A stretch of 58,893 nt of DNA from Planctomycetota bacterium (GTDB lineage: Bacteria > Planctomycetota > Planctomycetia > Planctomycetales > Planctomycetaceae): NCBI GenBank assembly GCA_027623235.1, contig JAQBVJ010000033.1, positions 1 to 58,893 on the forward strand. Reading direction: 5' to 3'. This document shows positions 43,392 to 53,316 of this stretch, piece after piece. Each line of letters starts with the position of its first letter. The stretch's first letter is position 1. The position numbers and the translations under genes are program-made. The notes under the pieces are model-generated. The model saw nothing but the letters and a program-made list of their open reading frames with translations, was not told the origin of the DNA and did no database searches.

Positions 43392-43773
43392 GGTTTCTCC
43401 CCGCTGTTCAGTCTCAGGTTTGAGTCTATTTCAAGTCTGACGCTTCGCGTTTGAGCACGATTTTGCTCTGGTAAGGAGTGCTCGCGTTCGCGGCCAGCGA
43501 TCGGCGGATCCGCAACCGCGCAGCGTGACGCGGTTGCGTACGGAGTCCGCTTCTACAGACTTTATCGGCGAGCCAGCGTCTCAGAATCAGGCAAATTGAC
43601 AGACTCTCGCCGACTGCTACAGTCGTGCCGCCTGCGTTGTCGATCGTGTCCGCAGGAGCGGCTTGTCGACCGGATGGCGGTGACTTTTCTTACGGTGGCT
43701 CAGCATTGCAGGACGCAACTCGGCTGAGGCTGCGATTTTCTGACGACTTTCAATTGCAGGACTGGTTTCGCTC
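43392..43773. other. Divergent intergenic region with a hairpin
   Basis: About 380 bp between the cytidylyltransferase-like and the citryl-CoA-lyase-like genes. A perfect 10-bp hairpin is present at 43511-43538. I see nothing else that can be supported; the frame of the next gene is open back to 43625 but without family similarity. Confidence 0.5.
43504..43550. repeat. Single REP-like hairpin
   Basis: CGCAACCGCG (43511-43520) and CGCGGTTGCG (43529-43538) form a perfect stem around an 8-base loop, enclosed by GCGGA (43504-43508) and TCCGC (43546-43550). The layout resembles the other hairpin elements here, but the sequence is different and single copy in the window. Confidence 0.65.
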
Positions 43774-45036
43774 ATGTCTGGCAGCCGCCCCGATTTCTAT
43801 CTCGGAACCGATATCGACGGCTGCCACATCAACGCGGAGCAGCTCAATGTGAGGTCAACGGACCTCAATCAGCTCATTGGATCGGTTAGTTTCACCGAGG
43901 CATTGTTCCACATTCTGCACGGCCGGCTTCCCGACGAGACGGAGCGGCGGCTCTTTGACGTTGTGCTCGTCGCGTTTCACGGCGGCTTCGGCCTGCTTCC
44001 ACCGACCACGTTCGTTCCGCGAATCGTCGCCGGCACAGGCGTCTCAACGGCACAGGCACTTGCTGCGGGGTTCCTTGCGAGCGGCCCGTACCACGTTGGA
44101 GCGACAGAAGAAGCGATGAGACTTTACGCGTCGGTCGGTACCCGGTTTCAGGCAGAGCAGGGATCGTCGCCCGAGGCCAACGCGGCTCAACTGGAAGAGT
44201 ACGCTTACCAGTTTGCGGCGAAGCGGCTTGAGGAAGGTAAGACGGTTGGCGGTTTCGGACACCCGCTGCTCAGAAAGGACCCGCGACCGTCCCATGTCCG
44301 ACGAACGCTCGTCGACATGAAAGTCGACAGCCCGTGGTTCGACATTTACGACGGCATTGTCCGCTGCATGCGTGAGAAAAAAGGCGTTCCGCCAAACGTC
44401 GACGGAATCACCGGAGCCATCCTGCTGCACCTGGGATTCCGAGCTCAGCACGGCACTGGCCTGTTTCTCCTCGCCCGAGCGGCGGCGATGCTCGCCCACA
44501 TCATCGAAGAGCAGACGGACATGCCGTACCAGACGATGAAGCGGTTCATGCTGCTGCCGATTGCAGCGCCTCGACTGTTTAATGCCGATTTCAAAAAACA
44601 CGCGCGGCGGTTCAACAAACTGCGGGATTCGAAAACGATCAACGCGGTCCGGAATATCTTCACTCGAAAAGCCCGCCGTGAGGCCGAGAAGAAAGAAGAC
44701 GCCGACCAGGCGACGATCAGCGAATACCGGCGGACGCGTGGCGAGTCGTCTCTCGGCGATGCTCTGTCAGGGACGGCCGGCATTGCTGACGAAGACAGGT
44801 TTGTCGCCGGAGCTCACTCGGGAGATCAGGAATCGGCGGTCTCGTACGAAGCGGAGCCGATCATCGACGACGAACTGGAAGAATTCTCCTCGCCGGAACT
44901 GGTTGCCGGAGCGGAAGCATTACTCGAAGCCAGCCTGGAAATGGGAGCCGCATCCGGCAGCGAGGCCGAAAAGCTGCTCAGCCAGGCACTCGAGCTTGTC
45001 CGGCAGGCAGGTCGTCTGACCGAACCGCAGAGGTAG
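43774..45036 (+). CDS. Citryl-CoA-lyase-like protein (citrate synthase superfamily) with C-terminal extension
   Basis: A 420-residue protein. Residues 1-300 follow the short citrate-synthase-like family (citryl-CoA lyase type): EALFHILHGRLPDETERRLFD at the start, then GGFGHPLLRKDPRPSHV (active-site His region), PPNVDGITGAILLHLGF and the C-terminal HIIEEQTDMPYQ. The last 120 residues (from about KARREAEKKEDADQ) are acidic, charged and not recognisable, with a helical end EALLEASLEMGAASGSEAEKLL; this exceeds the family norm and looks like an added regulatory or scaffolding tail. The core could cleave citryl-CoA or a related 3-hydroxy-acid CoA ester, or carry a related lyase/synthase reaction. 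ATG 43774 gives the normal family N-terminus. Confidence 0.7.
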   Translation: MSGSRPDFYLGTDIDGCHINAEQLNVRSTDLNQLIGSVSFTEALFHILHGRLPDETERRLFDVVLVAFHGGFGLLPPTTFVPRIVAGTGVSTAQALAAGFLASGPYHVGATEEAMRLYASVGTRFQAEQGSSPEANAAQLEEYAYQFAAKRLEEGKTVGGFGHPLLRKDPRPSHVRRTLVDMKVDSPWFDIYDGIVRCMREKKGVPPNVDGITGAILLHLGFRAQHGTGLFLLARAAAMLAHIIEEQTDMPYQTMKRFMLLPIAAPRLFNADFKKHARRFNKLRDSKTINAVRNIFTRKARREAEKKEDADQATISEYRRTRGESSLGDALSGTAGIADEDRFVAGAHSGDQESAVSYEAEPIIDDELEEFSSPELVAGAEALLEASLEMGAASGSEAEKLLSQALELVRQAGRLTEPQR

Positions 45037-45163
45037 CTCTCTCTCGCGAAAACGGCGAGGTTGCCAGGAGCCCGCCCGCCGACCGGCTTGACACCTTGCT
45101 CTGGCAAGCTTCGAATGCCGTCTGCAGTCCTAACTTCGAGTTCCGCACTCCCCCGAGGCGTTT

Positions 45164-46180
45164 ATGCCTGCTGATTATATTGTCCGGTACGGTGCCACTC
45201 GCACCGTGGCCGAGTTTCACTACAAAGGCGAGCTCGCGATCAACCGCAGCACCGCCGTCCTGGTCCGCAGCGATCGCGGCGTCGAGTGGGGCGAGGTTCT
45301 TTGCCCGGCGACCGACCGCACTCGCGAGTATCTCGGTAAGTCTGATCAGGCAGGTCGCATCCTCCGTCCGGCCGACGGTGACGCGTGGAAAAAACTTGAC
45401 GAACTGCACCTCAGTGAGCGGGAAGTTTTCGAAGGCGGCAAAGCGGCCATTCGCGAACACAAACTCAACATGCAGCTGGTCGATGTCGAGAAAGTTTTCG
45501 GCGGCGAGCGGATCGTGTTTTACTACCTGGCTGAGCAGCGGGTCGATTTTCGCGAGCTCGTCAAAGTGCTCGCGCGGCAGTTTCAGTCGCGAATCGAAAT
45601 GCGGCAGATCGGGGTGCGCGACGAGGCTCGACTGCTCGCCGACTACGGAGATTGTGGCAAGCCGGTCTGTTGCGGAACTCACCTGCGAGAGATGCCGCCG
45701 GTGTCCATGAAGATGGCGAAGATGCAGAAGGCAACGCTCGACCCGAACAAGATCTCCGGTCGCTGCGGCCGACTGAAGTGCTGCCTGCGCTACGAATTCG
45801 ACACCTATGAAGAGTACCGCCGGGAACTGCCGAAAGCCGGAGCGATTGTGCTCACGAAGCAGGGCCAGGGAAAAGTGCTCGCTCAGGAAATCCTCGCCCG
45901 CAAGGTGCTCGTCAGTTTCGAAGACGGCCGCCGGACTCTGGTGGACCTTGCTGACATCGTGACCGTCGTCAGTGCTGGCGGAGGGAGCCGCAAGAAAGAC
46001 AAGCCTGACCAGCCGACATCCGGCGGCGGTGACCCGGCGGCGAAGGGCAAGGAGTCTCCACGATCCGATTCGCCAAAGGTCGAGTCGAAGTCGCCATCCG
46101 ATGCGTCGCCGGCGAAAGCCGACGGCACTTCGCCCAGCGGCGCCGGCACTTCTGACGGCAACGCTCCCTCCCAGTCCTGA
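45164..46180 (+). CDS. PSP1-domain protein (YaaT-like)
   Basis: A 338-residue protein. Residues 1-270 are a PSP1 C-terminal domain: YIVRYGATRTVAEFHY and GVEWGEVL at the start, FYYLAEQRVDFRELVKVLA in the middle, and the cysteine-rich end DCGKPVCCGTHL and ISGRCGRLKCCLRYE. In Bacillus the YaaT homologue belongs to the Y-complex (YaaT-YlbF-YmcA) affecting RNase Y; in planctomycetes the role is unknown. The last 70 residues are Ser/Pro/Gly-rich and disordered. ATG 45164 is the family start. feoA follows after seven bases, so co-transcription is likely. Confidence 0.85.
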   Translation: MPADYIVRYGATRTVAEFHYKGELAINRSTAVLVRSDRGVEWGEVLCPATDRTREYLGKSDQAGRILRPADGDAWKKLDELHLSEREVFEGGKAAIREHKLNMQLVDVEKVFGGERIVFYYLAEQRVDFRELVKVLARQFQSRIEMRQIGVRDEARLLADYGDCGKPVCCGTHLREMPPVSMKMAKMQKATLDPNKISGRCGRLKCCLRYEFDTYEEYRRELPKAGAIVLTKQGQGKVLAQEILARKVLVSFEDGRRTLVDLADIVTVVSAGGGSRKKDKPDQPTSGGGDPAAKGKESPRSDSPKVESKSPSDASPAKADGTSPSGAGTSDGNAPSQS

Positions 46181-46187
46181 GCCGAGC

Positions 46188-46409
46188 ATGCCCATCGTCC
46201 CGCTGGAACTGCTTGCCGCTGGTGAGGCCGCAAAGATCGTCGACATCGAAGGTGACCCCGGCATGGTCTCGCGCCTGCACGAAATGGGCCTCAACATCGA
46301 CACGGAAATCACAATGGTGCAGTCCGGCGAGCCATGTATCATCGCCGTCGGAAACCACCGCCTGAGTATCCGCTGCGAAGAACTTGTGGTGATCCTGGTC
46401 GAGACATAA
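46188..46409 (+). CDS. feoA: FeoA-domain protein
   Basis: A 73-residue SH3-like protein: MPIVPLELLAAGEAAKIVDI, LHEMGLNIDTEITMVQSGEPCI and VGNHRLSIRCEELVVILVE match the FeoA fold, including the Gly-x-x-x-Leu start of the second strand region and the terminal I-x-V. FeoA is the cytosolic accessory protein of the FeoB ferrous iron transporter. No feoB lies nearby; single FeoA proteins also exist. It begins seven bases after the PSP1 gene. Too short for domain detail. Confidence 0.8.
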   Translation: MPIVPLELLAAGEAAKIVDIEGDPGMVSRLHEMGLNIDTEITMVQSGEPCIIAVGNHRLSIRCEELVVILVET

Positions 46410-46424
46410 CGCGGACAAGTGGAT

Positions 46425-46501
46425 GTAGCGGCACGGCGTAAGCCGTCCGGTCGTTCGCGCGTGGATGCGCTCGGGCCGGGCGGCTCGCGCCGCTCCGCGA
46501 C
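46425..46501. repeat. REP-like hairpin, family B copy 2
   Basis: GTAGCGGCACGGCGTA and AGCCGTCCGG in one arm, GGGCCGGGCGGCTCGCG and CGCTCCGC in the other. The same two arms recur at 37556-37630 and 51327-51405. It lies between feoA and the PqqD/M50/HlyD fusion gene. Confidence 0.8.
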
Positions 46502-46541
46502 AAGCGTCAACAACCAATCCTGAACGTGGCATGAGGCTACC

Positions 46542-48773
46542 ATGTCTGTCGCCCTCCAACCGCAAACCGCAGAGACGCGCATCCTGCCGCTGCGGTGCCG
46601 CGCGGACCTGGACTGTCGCGAGCAACAGATTGGCGGGAGCCGATTCTGGCACGTCAAAGACCCGGTCACGCTGCGGTACTTTCAACTGAAACCGGAAGAA
46701 CATGCCGTCCTGAAAATGCTCGACGGCACCGTGTCTCTGCAGCAGATTCGGCAGCGGTTTGAGGAGCAGTTCGCTCCGCAGCGGCTTTCGGTTTCGCAGC
46801 TCCAATCGTTCCTCGTGATGCTGCACGGCAACGGACTCATCCAGAGCGACGCGCCCGGCCAGGCTGAGGTGCTGCTCGAACGAGGCAACAGCGAGTCGAG
46901 AAGAAAGCTCATTGCTGGCTTTTCGAATCTTCTCGCCATCCGGTTTCGAGGTTTCGACCCGACCCGGCTGCTCGATTTTCTCGAACCGAGAACGCGGGTC
47001 TTCTTTACTCGCAGTTTCGTGTTCCTGAGTGTCGGGCTGATGCTCGCTGCGTTGTGCCTCGCCGGGCTTCAGTTTGAGACGCTCGCCTCGCGACTGCCTC
47101 GCTTTCAGGAATTCTTCGCGCTGGAGAATCTCGTGTGGCTCGCCGTGGCTCTTGGAGCGACGAAGGTTCTGCACGAACTCGCACATGCCCTGGCCTGTCG
47201 GCACTTCGGCGGCGAGTGTCACGAGATGGGGCTCATGCTGCTGGTGTTTACGCCGTGTCTGTACTGCAACGTGTCGGACGCGTGGATGCTGCCCGGTCGC
47301 TGGCACCGCATCGCCATCAGCATCGCCGGGATGTATGTCGAGCTGCTGCTGGCGGCGGCGTGTCTGTTTCTGTGGTGGTTTTCGGTGCCGGGCTTTTTCA
47401 ACGCGTTCTGCTTGAACATCGTCGTGGTGTGTTCGCTGAGCACCGTTCTGTTTAACGGAAACCCGCTGCTGAGGTACGACGGCTACTACATCCTGTCCGA
47501 CTTCGTGGAGATCCCGAACCTCCGCCAGCAGGCGACGGCTCTGGTGAGAAACGCTCTCGGCCTCTGGTTCTTAGAGGCCGGCACGGTCAACACGAGACTG
47601 CTTCCGCAGACGCGCCGCACGTTTCTGACAGTCTGGTATATTGCCGCCGTCCTGTACCGCTTCGTTGTGGTGTGGGGAATTCTGTGGTTCGTCTACGCCG
47701 TGCTCAGTCCGTTCGGGCTGCAGGTGCTGGCGATCGCTCTGGCCACGATGACCGTCGCCAGCATGGTGTTCGTACCGCTTCTTCGTTTTGGAAAGCTCGC
47801 CTCAAACCCGCTCTGGAGCCGCACTGTGAACTGGCCCCGCTTCTGGTTCCGCAGCAGCCTGGTGCTGCTGGTCCTCGCCGCACTGGCGATGATCCCGTTT
47901 CCATTTTCGGTGAGGGCTCCCGCCGTGCTGCAGGCCGAGGGAGCGACCAGCCTGTTCGTTCAGCAGACTGGCCGGTTGAAAACAGCACTCCCTGCCGGAT
48001 CACCCGTCGAACCAGGAACAATCATCGGCGAGCTGGTCAACGTCAGGCTTCAGCGGCAGATCGTCCAGCTCGAAGGCAGCATCCGTCTGCTCGAAAAGCA
48101 ACTGCAGAACCTCGAAGACCGTCGCGGCGAGGACTCAGAAGCGATCGCCGCTCTCATCCCGACAACGAAAGAACGCCTCGCCGAAAAACAGGACGAGCTT
48201 GCGCAGCGCAAGGCGGACGTCGAGAAGCTCACACTGCGCAGCCCGGTCGTCGGAACAGTCCTCCCACCGCGGGACCGCTCGTCCGCCGAATCCAAAGACG
48301 GCACGACGCTCCCCCAGTGGACCGGCACGCCGCTCGACGAGGAAAACCGCGGAGCCACAATCGAAGCCGGCACCGAGTTCTGCCAGGTCGGAACCCAGGG
48401 CCAGTTCGAAGCGATCCTGGCCGTCGACGAAGACACGATCGAGTTCGTCTCGAAAGGCCAGTTGGTCGAGCTGCTCTTCGACCACCACCCGGAAGAAATC
48501 CTCACAGGCCGCGTCAGCGAGATCGCCGAAATCGACCTCGACGTCGCCCCACCCGAACTGATCGCGTCCGGCGCCTTCCCCACCCGCATCGGAGAAGACG
48601 GCATCGCCCGCCCGATCTCAACGGCCTACCAGGTCCGCATCACCCTGAACCTGCCCGAGAATTCCACCCTGATCCTCCGAGGCACCGGCCGAGCCCGCAT
48701 CGAAGCCGCCCCGCAGTCAACGGCCCGTCGTCTGCTGAGATTCTTAAGGCGGACATTCCGGTTTCGTTCGTAG
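46542..48773 (+). CDS. PqqD-M50-HlyD fusion membrane protein
   Basis: A 743-residue protein. Residues 35-115 are PqqD-like (VKDPVTLRYFQLKPEEHAVL, LQQIRQRFEEQF). The membrane part has about 10 helices and the site-2-protease Zn motif HELAHALACRHFGG plus the LLRYDGYYILSD loop with the third ligand Asp. From about residue 455, after the last helix, an HlyD-like periplasmic arm follows: APAVLQAEGATSLFVQQTG, a coiled coil (about 500-560) and a lipoyl/barrel pair (LRSPVVGTVLPPRD; QVGTQGQFEAILAVDEDTI). This build is common in Planctomycetes and related YydH-like systems; it is usually found beside other export genes, which are absent here. A role in peptide processing and export is inferred from architecture. 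The stop codon TAG (48771-48773) lies inside the next hairpin element. Confidence 0.8.
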   Translation: MSVALQPQTAETRILPLRCRADLDCREQQIGGSRFWHVKDPVTLRYFQLKPEEHAVLKMLDGTVSLQQIRQRFEEQFAPQRLSVSQLQSFLVMLHGNGLIQSDAPGQAEVLLERGNSESRRKLIAGFSNLLAIRFRGFDPTRLLDFLEPRTRVFFTRSFVFLSVGLMLAALCLAGLQFETLASRLPRFQEFFALENLVWLAVALGATKVLHELAHALACRHFGGECHEMGLMLLVFTPCLYCNVSDAWMLPGRWHRIAISIAGMYVELLLAAACLFLWWFSVPGFFNAFCLNIVVVCSLSTVLFNGNPLLRYDGYYILSDFVEIPNLRQQATALVRNALGLWFLEAGTVNTRLLPQTRRTFLTVWYIAAVLYRFVVVWGILWFVYAVLSPFGLQVLAIALATMTVASMVFVPLLRFGKLASNPLWSRTVNWPRFWFRSSLVLLVLAALAMIPFPFSVRAPAVLQAEGATSLFVQQTGRLKTALPAGSPVEPGTIIGELVNVRLQRQIVQLEGSIRLLEKQLQNLEDRRGEDSEAIAALIPTTKERLAEKQDELAQRKADVEKLTLRSPVVGTVLPPRDRSSAESKDGTTLPQWTGTPLDEENRGATIEAGTEFCQVGTQGQFEAILAVDEDTIEFVSKGQLVELLFDHHPEEILTGRVSEIAEIDLDVAPPELIASGAFPTRIGEDGIARPISTAYQVRITLNLPENSTLILRGTGRARIEAAPQSTARRLLRFLRRTFRFRS

Positions 48774-48834
48774 GGCCGGTTCCTACCGGCCGCCACATAT
48801 CCTCTCCCGATCGGCCGGTGGGAACCGGCCCTAC
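48770..48834. repeat. REP-like hairpin, family C copy 1
   Basis: GTAGGGCCGGTTCCTACCGGCC (arm one) and GGCCGGTGGGAACCGGCC followed by CTAC (arm two). The second copy is at 51241-51299. It supplies the last bases of the preceding coding frame: the TAG stop at 48771-48773 is part of the element. Confidence 0.85.
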
Positions 48835-48969
48835 GACTCACAACACGGGTATTCGGACGACGTGAACTTCCGGCTTCGGCTGTTAAACTCCGCTTTGACC
48901 TGCGGTTTACGAGGCATCTTGGGCGAGGTTCAACCCTCTCTTCCGGCCACTTCCCTGATTGTGACAGCC

Positions 48970-50100
<1,131 letters not shown>

Positions 50101-50129
50101 AGTCACACTCATCCTGACTTGAGGCACCA

Positions 50130-51089
50130 ATGCAATTCCCACTGTGGAGCCGATCGGCAATCCTCATCGCCATGATTTCCCTTTCGGTTCCAGCTAATCA
50201 CGCGGTCGCCTACGGAGACGATCCGCGACTCCTGAAACGGAACGCGGAACTTGAAGCCGAGAACCGTGCCTTGCGGAAGATCCTTGGCGGAATTCAGGAC
50301 GCCCTGAAGTCTGTTCCGAAATCGTCAGTTCAGGAAGCCGCGGATTCGCAGTCGCTGCGGATTGTTGTCGTGCCTGGTGAGTGGGGAGGCTCGGAACTTG
50401 CTGATATCAAAAAGGTGTGTGCGTCGGCAGCGGGGACGATTCTCGCTCAACTTCCGGACGATGGATTTGCTCCGATCCTGGTGGAGCGTGGGAAAGGCAG
50501 CCCGATCACTCTGTTCCGCCGCGGTGAGGGCAACGAATACATCGTCCGGCTGAATACCAGCGACCGGGCGTGGGCTCAGTGTGCTTTTCAGTTCGCTCAC
50601 GAGTTTGGTCACATCGTCTGCAACTACCGCGAAGTCGAGAATCCGCAACTGTGGTTCGAAGAGTCGCTCTGCGAGTGCGCATCGCTGTTTGCCTTGCGGC
50701 GGATGGCGGTCGAATGGAGAACGAATCCGCCGTACTCCAACTGGAAGAGCTACTCGACGTCGTTAACAGACTACGCCTCCAATCGGATCGCACAGTTCGA
50801 GGAACGCAAGGAGTCAACCGCCGAGTTCTACAAACAGCACCAGAAGGAGCTCGAAAAGACGGCGACGAATCGCGACCTGAATGGGTTTGTCGCCTTGAAG
50901 CTGCTGCCACTCTTTGAGAAGACGCCCGGAGCGTGGCAGTCCTTGAGGTATCTCAACCTTGGAGATCCAAAAGAAAACAAAGCGTTCGCAGACTACCTGT
51001 CTGGCTGGCACGATCGTGTCCCGGCTGAACACAAAGCGTTTGTTCGCTCAGTTGCCGCCGAGTTCGAATTCGACCTGCTGAAAAAGTGA
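50130..51089 (+). CDS. Secreted putative metallopeptidase (HExxH)
   Basis: A 319-residue protein with signal peptide (AILIAMISLSVPANHAVAY), a short coiled coil (LLKRNAELEAENRALRKIL), then a domain holding FAHEFGHIVCNY with HExxH and, 20-25 residues downstream, LWFEESLCECAS, where Glu of FEE could be the third zinc ligand as in gluzincins. The remaining sequence is not recognised. It starts at ATG 50130 after GAGGCACC and is likely monocistronic, followed by a hairpin array. The substrate is unknown. The motif is clear; catalytic activity is inferred. Confidence 0.65.
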   Translation: MQFPLWSRSAILIAMISLSVPANHAVAYGDDPRLLKRNAELEAENRALRKILGGIQDALKSVPKSSVQEAADSQSLRIVVVPGEWGGSELADIKKVCASAAGTILAQLPDDGFAPILVERGKGSPITLFRRGEGNEYIVRLNTSDRAWAQCAFQFAHEFGHIVCNYREVENPQLWFEESLCECASLFALRRMAVEWRTNPPYSNWKSYSTSLTDYASNRIAQFEERKESTAEFYKQHQKELEKTATNRDLNGFVALKLLPLFEKTPGAWQSLRYLNLGDPKENKAFADYLSGWHDRVPAEHKAFVRSVAAEFEFDLLKK

Positions 51090-51145
51090 TGCATGACAGT
51101 CACCACTCGGCGGTCCGTCTGGAGGACAGGATGACGAAGATTTTT

Positions 51146-51213
51146 AACACAGAGGCACGGAGGACACGAAGCTCTCTCATCCGCCAACTCAGTGTCCTCT
51201 GTGCCTCTGTGTT
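51146..51213. repeat. Hairpin repeat, 22-bp arms (family D)
   Basis: AACACAGAGGCACGGAGGAC (arm one, 51146-51167) pairs with its near complement at 51192-51213 (GTGTCCTCTGTGCCTCTGTG plus TT), one mismatch in 22. Confidence 0.85.
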
Positions 51214-51240
51214 TCAACTTCTTCCGTATCGAGTGAATGC

Positions 51241-51299
51241 AGGGCCGGTTCCCACCGGCCGGCGCAGTTTCAGAGTTGGCCGGTAGGAACCGGCCCTAC
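51241..51299. repeat. REP-like hairpin, family C copy 2
   Basis: AGGGCCGGTTCCCACCGGCC and GGCCGGTAGGAACCGGCC plus CTAC arms, as at 48770-48834. Confidence 0.85.
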
Positions 51300-51326
51300 G
51301 GAGTTACAGAGCAGTCCGTCGAATCG

Positions 51327-51405
51327 GTAGCGGAACGGCGTAAGCCGTCCGGTCGGTTGGCAGTTCACCCCGCGCTCGACCGGGTGGCTCGCGCCGCACC
51401 GCTAC
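51327..51405. repeat. REP-like hairpin, family B copy 3
   Basis: GTAGCGGAACGGCGTA plus AGCCGTCCGG arm and CGGGTGGCTCGCG plus CCGCTAC arm. GTAGCGG and CCGCTAC form perfect outer ends. Confidence 0.85.
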
Positions 51406-51537
51406 TTTGAAAGACTCATTCGACGTTTTTGATTACCTGTTGGTGCAGTTGAGCCGGCGCTGCGGACTCGGCCTGCTCGGCGACGCATTGCGGTTGGTAA
51501 TTCGTGAAGTGAGAGACAATCGGGAAATGAGAGACAA

Positions 51538-53310
51538 ATGAAGAACTGTGTCATCGCCGCCGGCTTTCTTCTGAGCAACTTCGTCGTGGATATTCCTGCG
51601 GCCAATGCTGGCCTCGGGCCGGAGAACGTTGCGGTCGTCGTCAATTCCGCCAGCGAGTCCTCAAGGAAAGTCGCGGCGGAGTACGCATCGCTGAGGAGGA
51701 TTCCCGCTTCGAACCTGATCGAGCTGCAGGACGTTCCGGATTCGGAATCGACAACCGTTGACGAGTTCCGCGAGAAGCTGCTGAAGCCGGTGCTGGCGAC
51801 ACTCGACGAGCGCGGGCTGCGGGGGCAGATTGACTGCATTGCCTGGTCGAGCGATTTTCCGACGGCGATCGATGTGAAGGGAGACATCGGCGAGACGAAA
51901 CCGCAGCGCGTGTTTACGCCGGTCGGATCGATCAACGGCCTGACGTTTCTGCATGAGGCCGTGCTGAAGAAGGACACGGGCGGTTATCTGTCGCTTGTCT
52001 GTAACGGCTACTTTCGCCGTACGGCAGCGTGGCCGGTGCCGAAGCCGCTGTCTGTTGAGGTGACTCGCCAGTGTGCGGAGGCCATTCAAAAGGCAACGAA
52101 GGAAAATACCTGGGCCGAGGCCGCCGAAGTTCTGGGCGCAGCTCTGGCTGATTCGCCGGGAAATACGCGGCTGCATCTGGCGCTGGCTCAGTGTTACGTC
52201 AAGCTGGAGAAACCCGACGAAGCGGTCGCTCAGCTTCAGAAACTGGTCGAGATTGGAGTTTCCTCGGGGCTGGTAATTCAGCGCGATTCGATTCTGAAAA
52301 CGCTCGCCGAGCGGGAGGACGTCAAAGAGGTCCTCTCGAAGATGGATGAGAACGAGGTCCTGCTTCAGCCGACGGTCGGATTTCGCAGCAGCGATCGCTG
52401 GAATCCTGTGGCGGGCGAAAAGACCGACGACGAAGCGGGATCGCGGTATCTGCTCTCGACCGTGCTGGCCGTCACACGCGGCCGCGGCACAACCGTCGAA
52501 GAGGCCATCGAGAATCTGCGGCGGAGTGCGAAGGCCGACGGGACTCAACCGGTCGGCACGTTTTATTTTCCGGTCAACGGCAACGTCCGCTCGACCTGCC
52601 GCGATGGCGAGTTCGAAGCGGCCGCACTCAAACTGCGAAAGCTCGGCCACAAAGCCGAGGTGTTCTCAGGTGTGCTGCCCGAGATGAAAGGCGACGTGGC
52701 GGGAGCGATGATCGGCACAGCTTCGTTCGACTGGAAGAAGTCCGGCAGCTCGATTCTGCCGGGAGCCATCTGCGAACACCTCACCAGTTTCGGCGGCATC
52801 ATGCGGGACGGGGCCGGCCAGACACCGCTCACCGAGTTCCTCCGCAACGGAGCCGCCGGAGCCAGCGGGACGGTCACCGAGCCGTTTGCGATCCCGCACA
52901 AATTCCCGAGCCCGTTCATCCACGTTCACTACGCCGGTGGCTGCTGCCTGGCAGAGGCGTTTTATCAATCCGTCTTCGGTCCGTATCAGTTGCTGATCGT
53001 CGGCGACCCGCTCTGCCAGCCGTGGGCCACGGTCCCGGACGTCACGCTGAAGGGGATCGAATCCGGCCAGAGCGTCTCCGGAACCGTCGAGTTTCAAGCC
53101 GAGTCCAAACCCGCAGCAAAGCAGTTTGAAATCTTCATCGATGGACGGCGAACCGACGTCGTGAAACCGGAAGAACCGATTCAGCTCGACGCAAAGAAAC
53201 TTACGACAGGAGTTCACGAGGTCCGCGTCGTTGCAGTCGGAGCCTTGCCGATAGAAACTCGCGGCCGGAAGATCATCACGATCACCGTGCCGGAACCCGA
53301 AACGAATTAG
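51538..53310 (+). CDS. Secreted TIGR03790-family protein with TPR insert
   Basis: A 590-residue protein with signal peptide (FLLSNFVVDIPAANA). LGPENVAVVVNSASESSRKVAAEYASLRRIP and LDERGLRGQIDCIAWSSDFP open the TIGR03790 domain, which continues after an insert with GTFYFPVNGNVRSTCRD, MIGTASFDWKKSGSSILPGA and PSPFIHVHYAGGCCLAEAFYQ plus LIVGDPLCQPW. Residues 180-245 are TPR-like (AEAAEVLGAALADSPGNTRL, LAQCYVKLEKPDEAVAQLQK). The C-terminal 80 residues are an Ig-like strand-rich tail. The family is of unknown function and common in Planctomycetes. Its stop is seven bases from the hemB start, so the two are probably co-transcribed. Confidence 0.75.
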   Translation: MKNCVIAAGFLLSNFVVDIPAANAGLGPENVAVVVNSASESSRKVAAEYASLRRIPASNLIELQDVPDSESTTVDEFREKLLKPVLATLDERGLRGQIDCIAWSSDFPTAIDVKGDIGETKPQRVFTPVGSINGLTFLHEAVLKKDTGGYLSLVCNGYFRRTAAWPVPKPLSVEVTRQCAEAIQKATKENTWAEAAEVLGAALADSPGNTRLHLALAQCYVKLEKPDEAVAQLQKLVEIGVSSGLVIQRDSILKTLAEREDVKEVLSKMDENEVLLQPTVGFRSSDRWNPVAGEKTDDEAGSRYLLSTVLAVTRGRGTTVEEAIENLRRSAKADGTQPVGTFYFPVNGNVRSTCRDGEFEAAALKLRKLGHKAEVFSGVLPEMKGDVAGAMIGTASFDWKKSGSSILPGAICEHLTSFGGIMRDGAGQTPLTEFLRNGAAGASGTVTEPFAIPHKFPSPFIHVHYAGGCCLAEAFYQSVFGPYQLLIVGDPLCQPWATVPDVTLKGIESGQSVSGTVEFQAESKPAAKQFEIFIDGRRTDVVKPEEPIQLDAKKLTTGVHEVRVVAVGALPIETRGRKIITITVPEPETN

Positions 53311-53316
53311 AGACTC

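Larger units (their letters stand above)
51090..51537. other. Hairpin-repeat array between two genes
   Basis: About 450 bp without a gene. It carries three different hairpin elements in a row (51146-51213, 51241-51299, 51327-51405), the densest cluster of repeats in the window. Confidence 0.75.
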
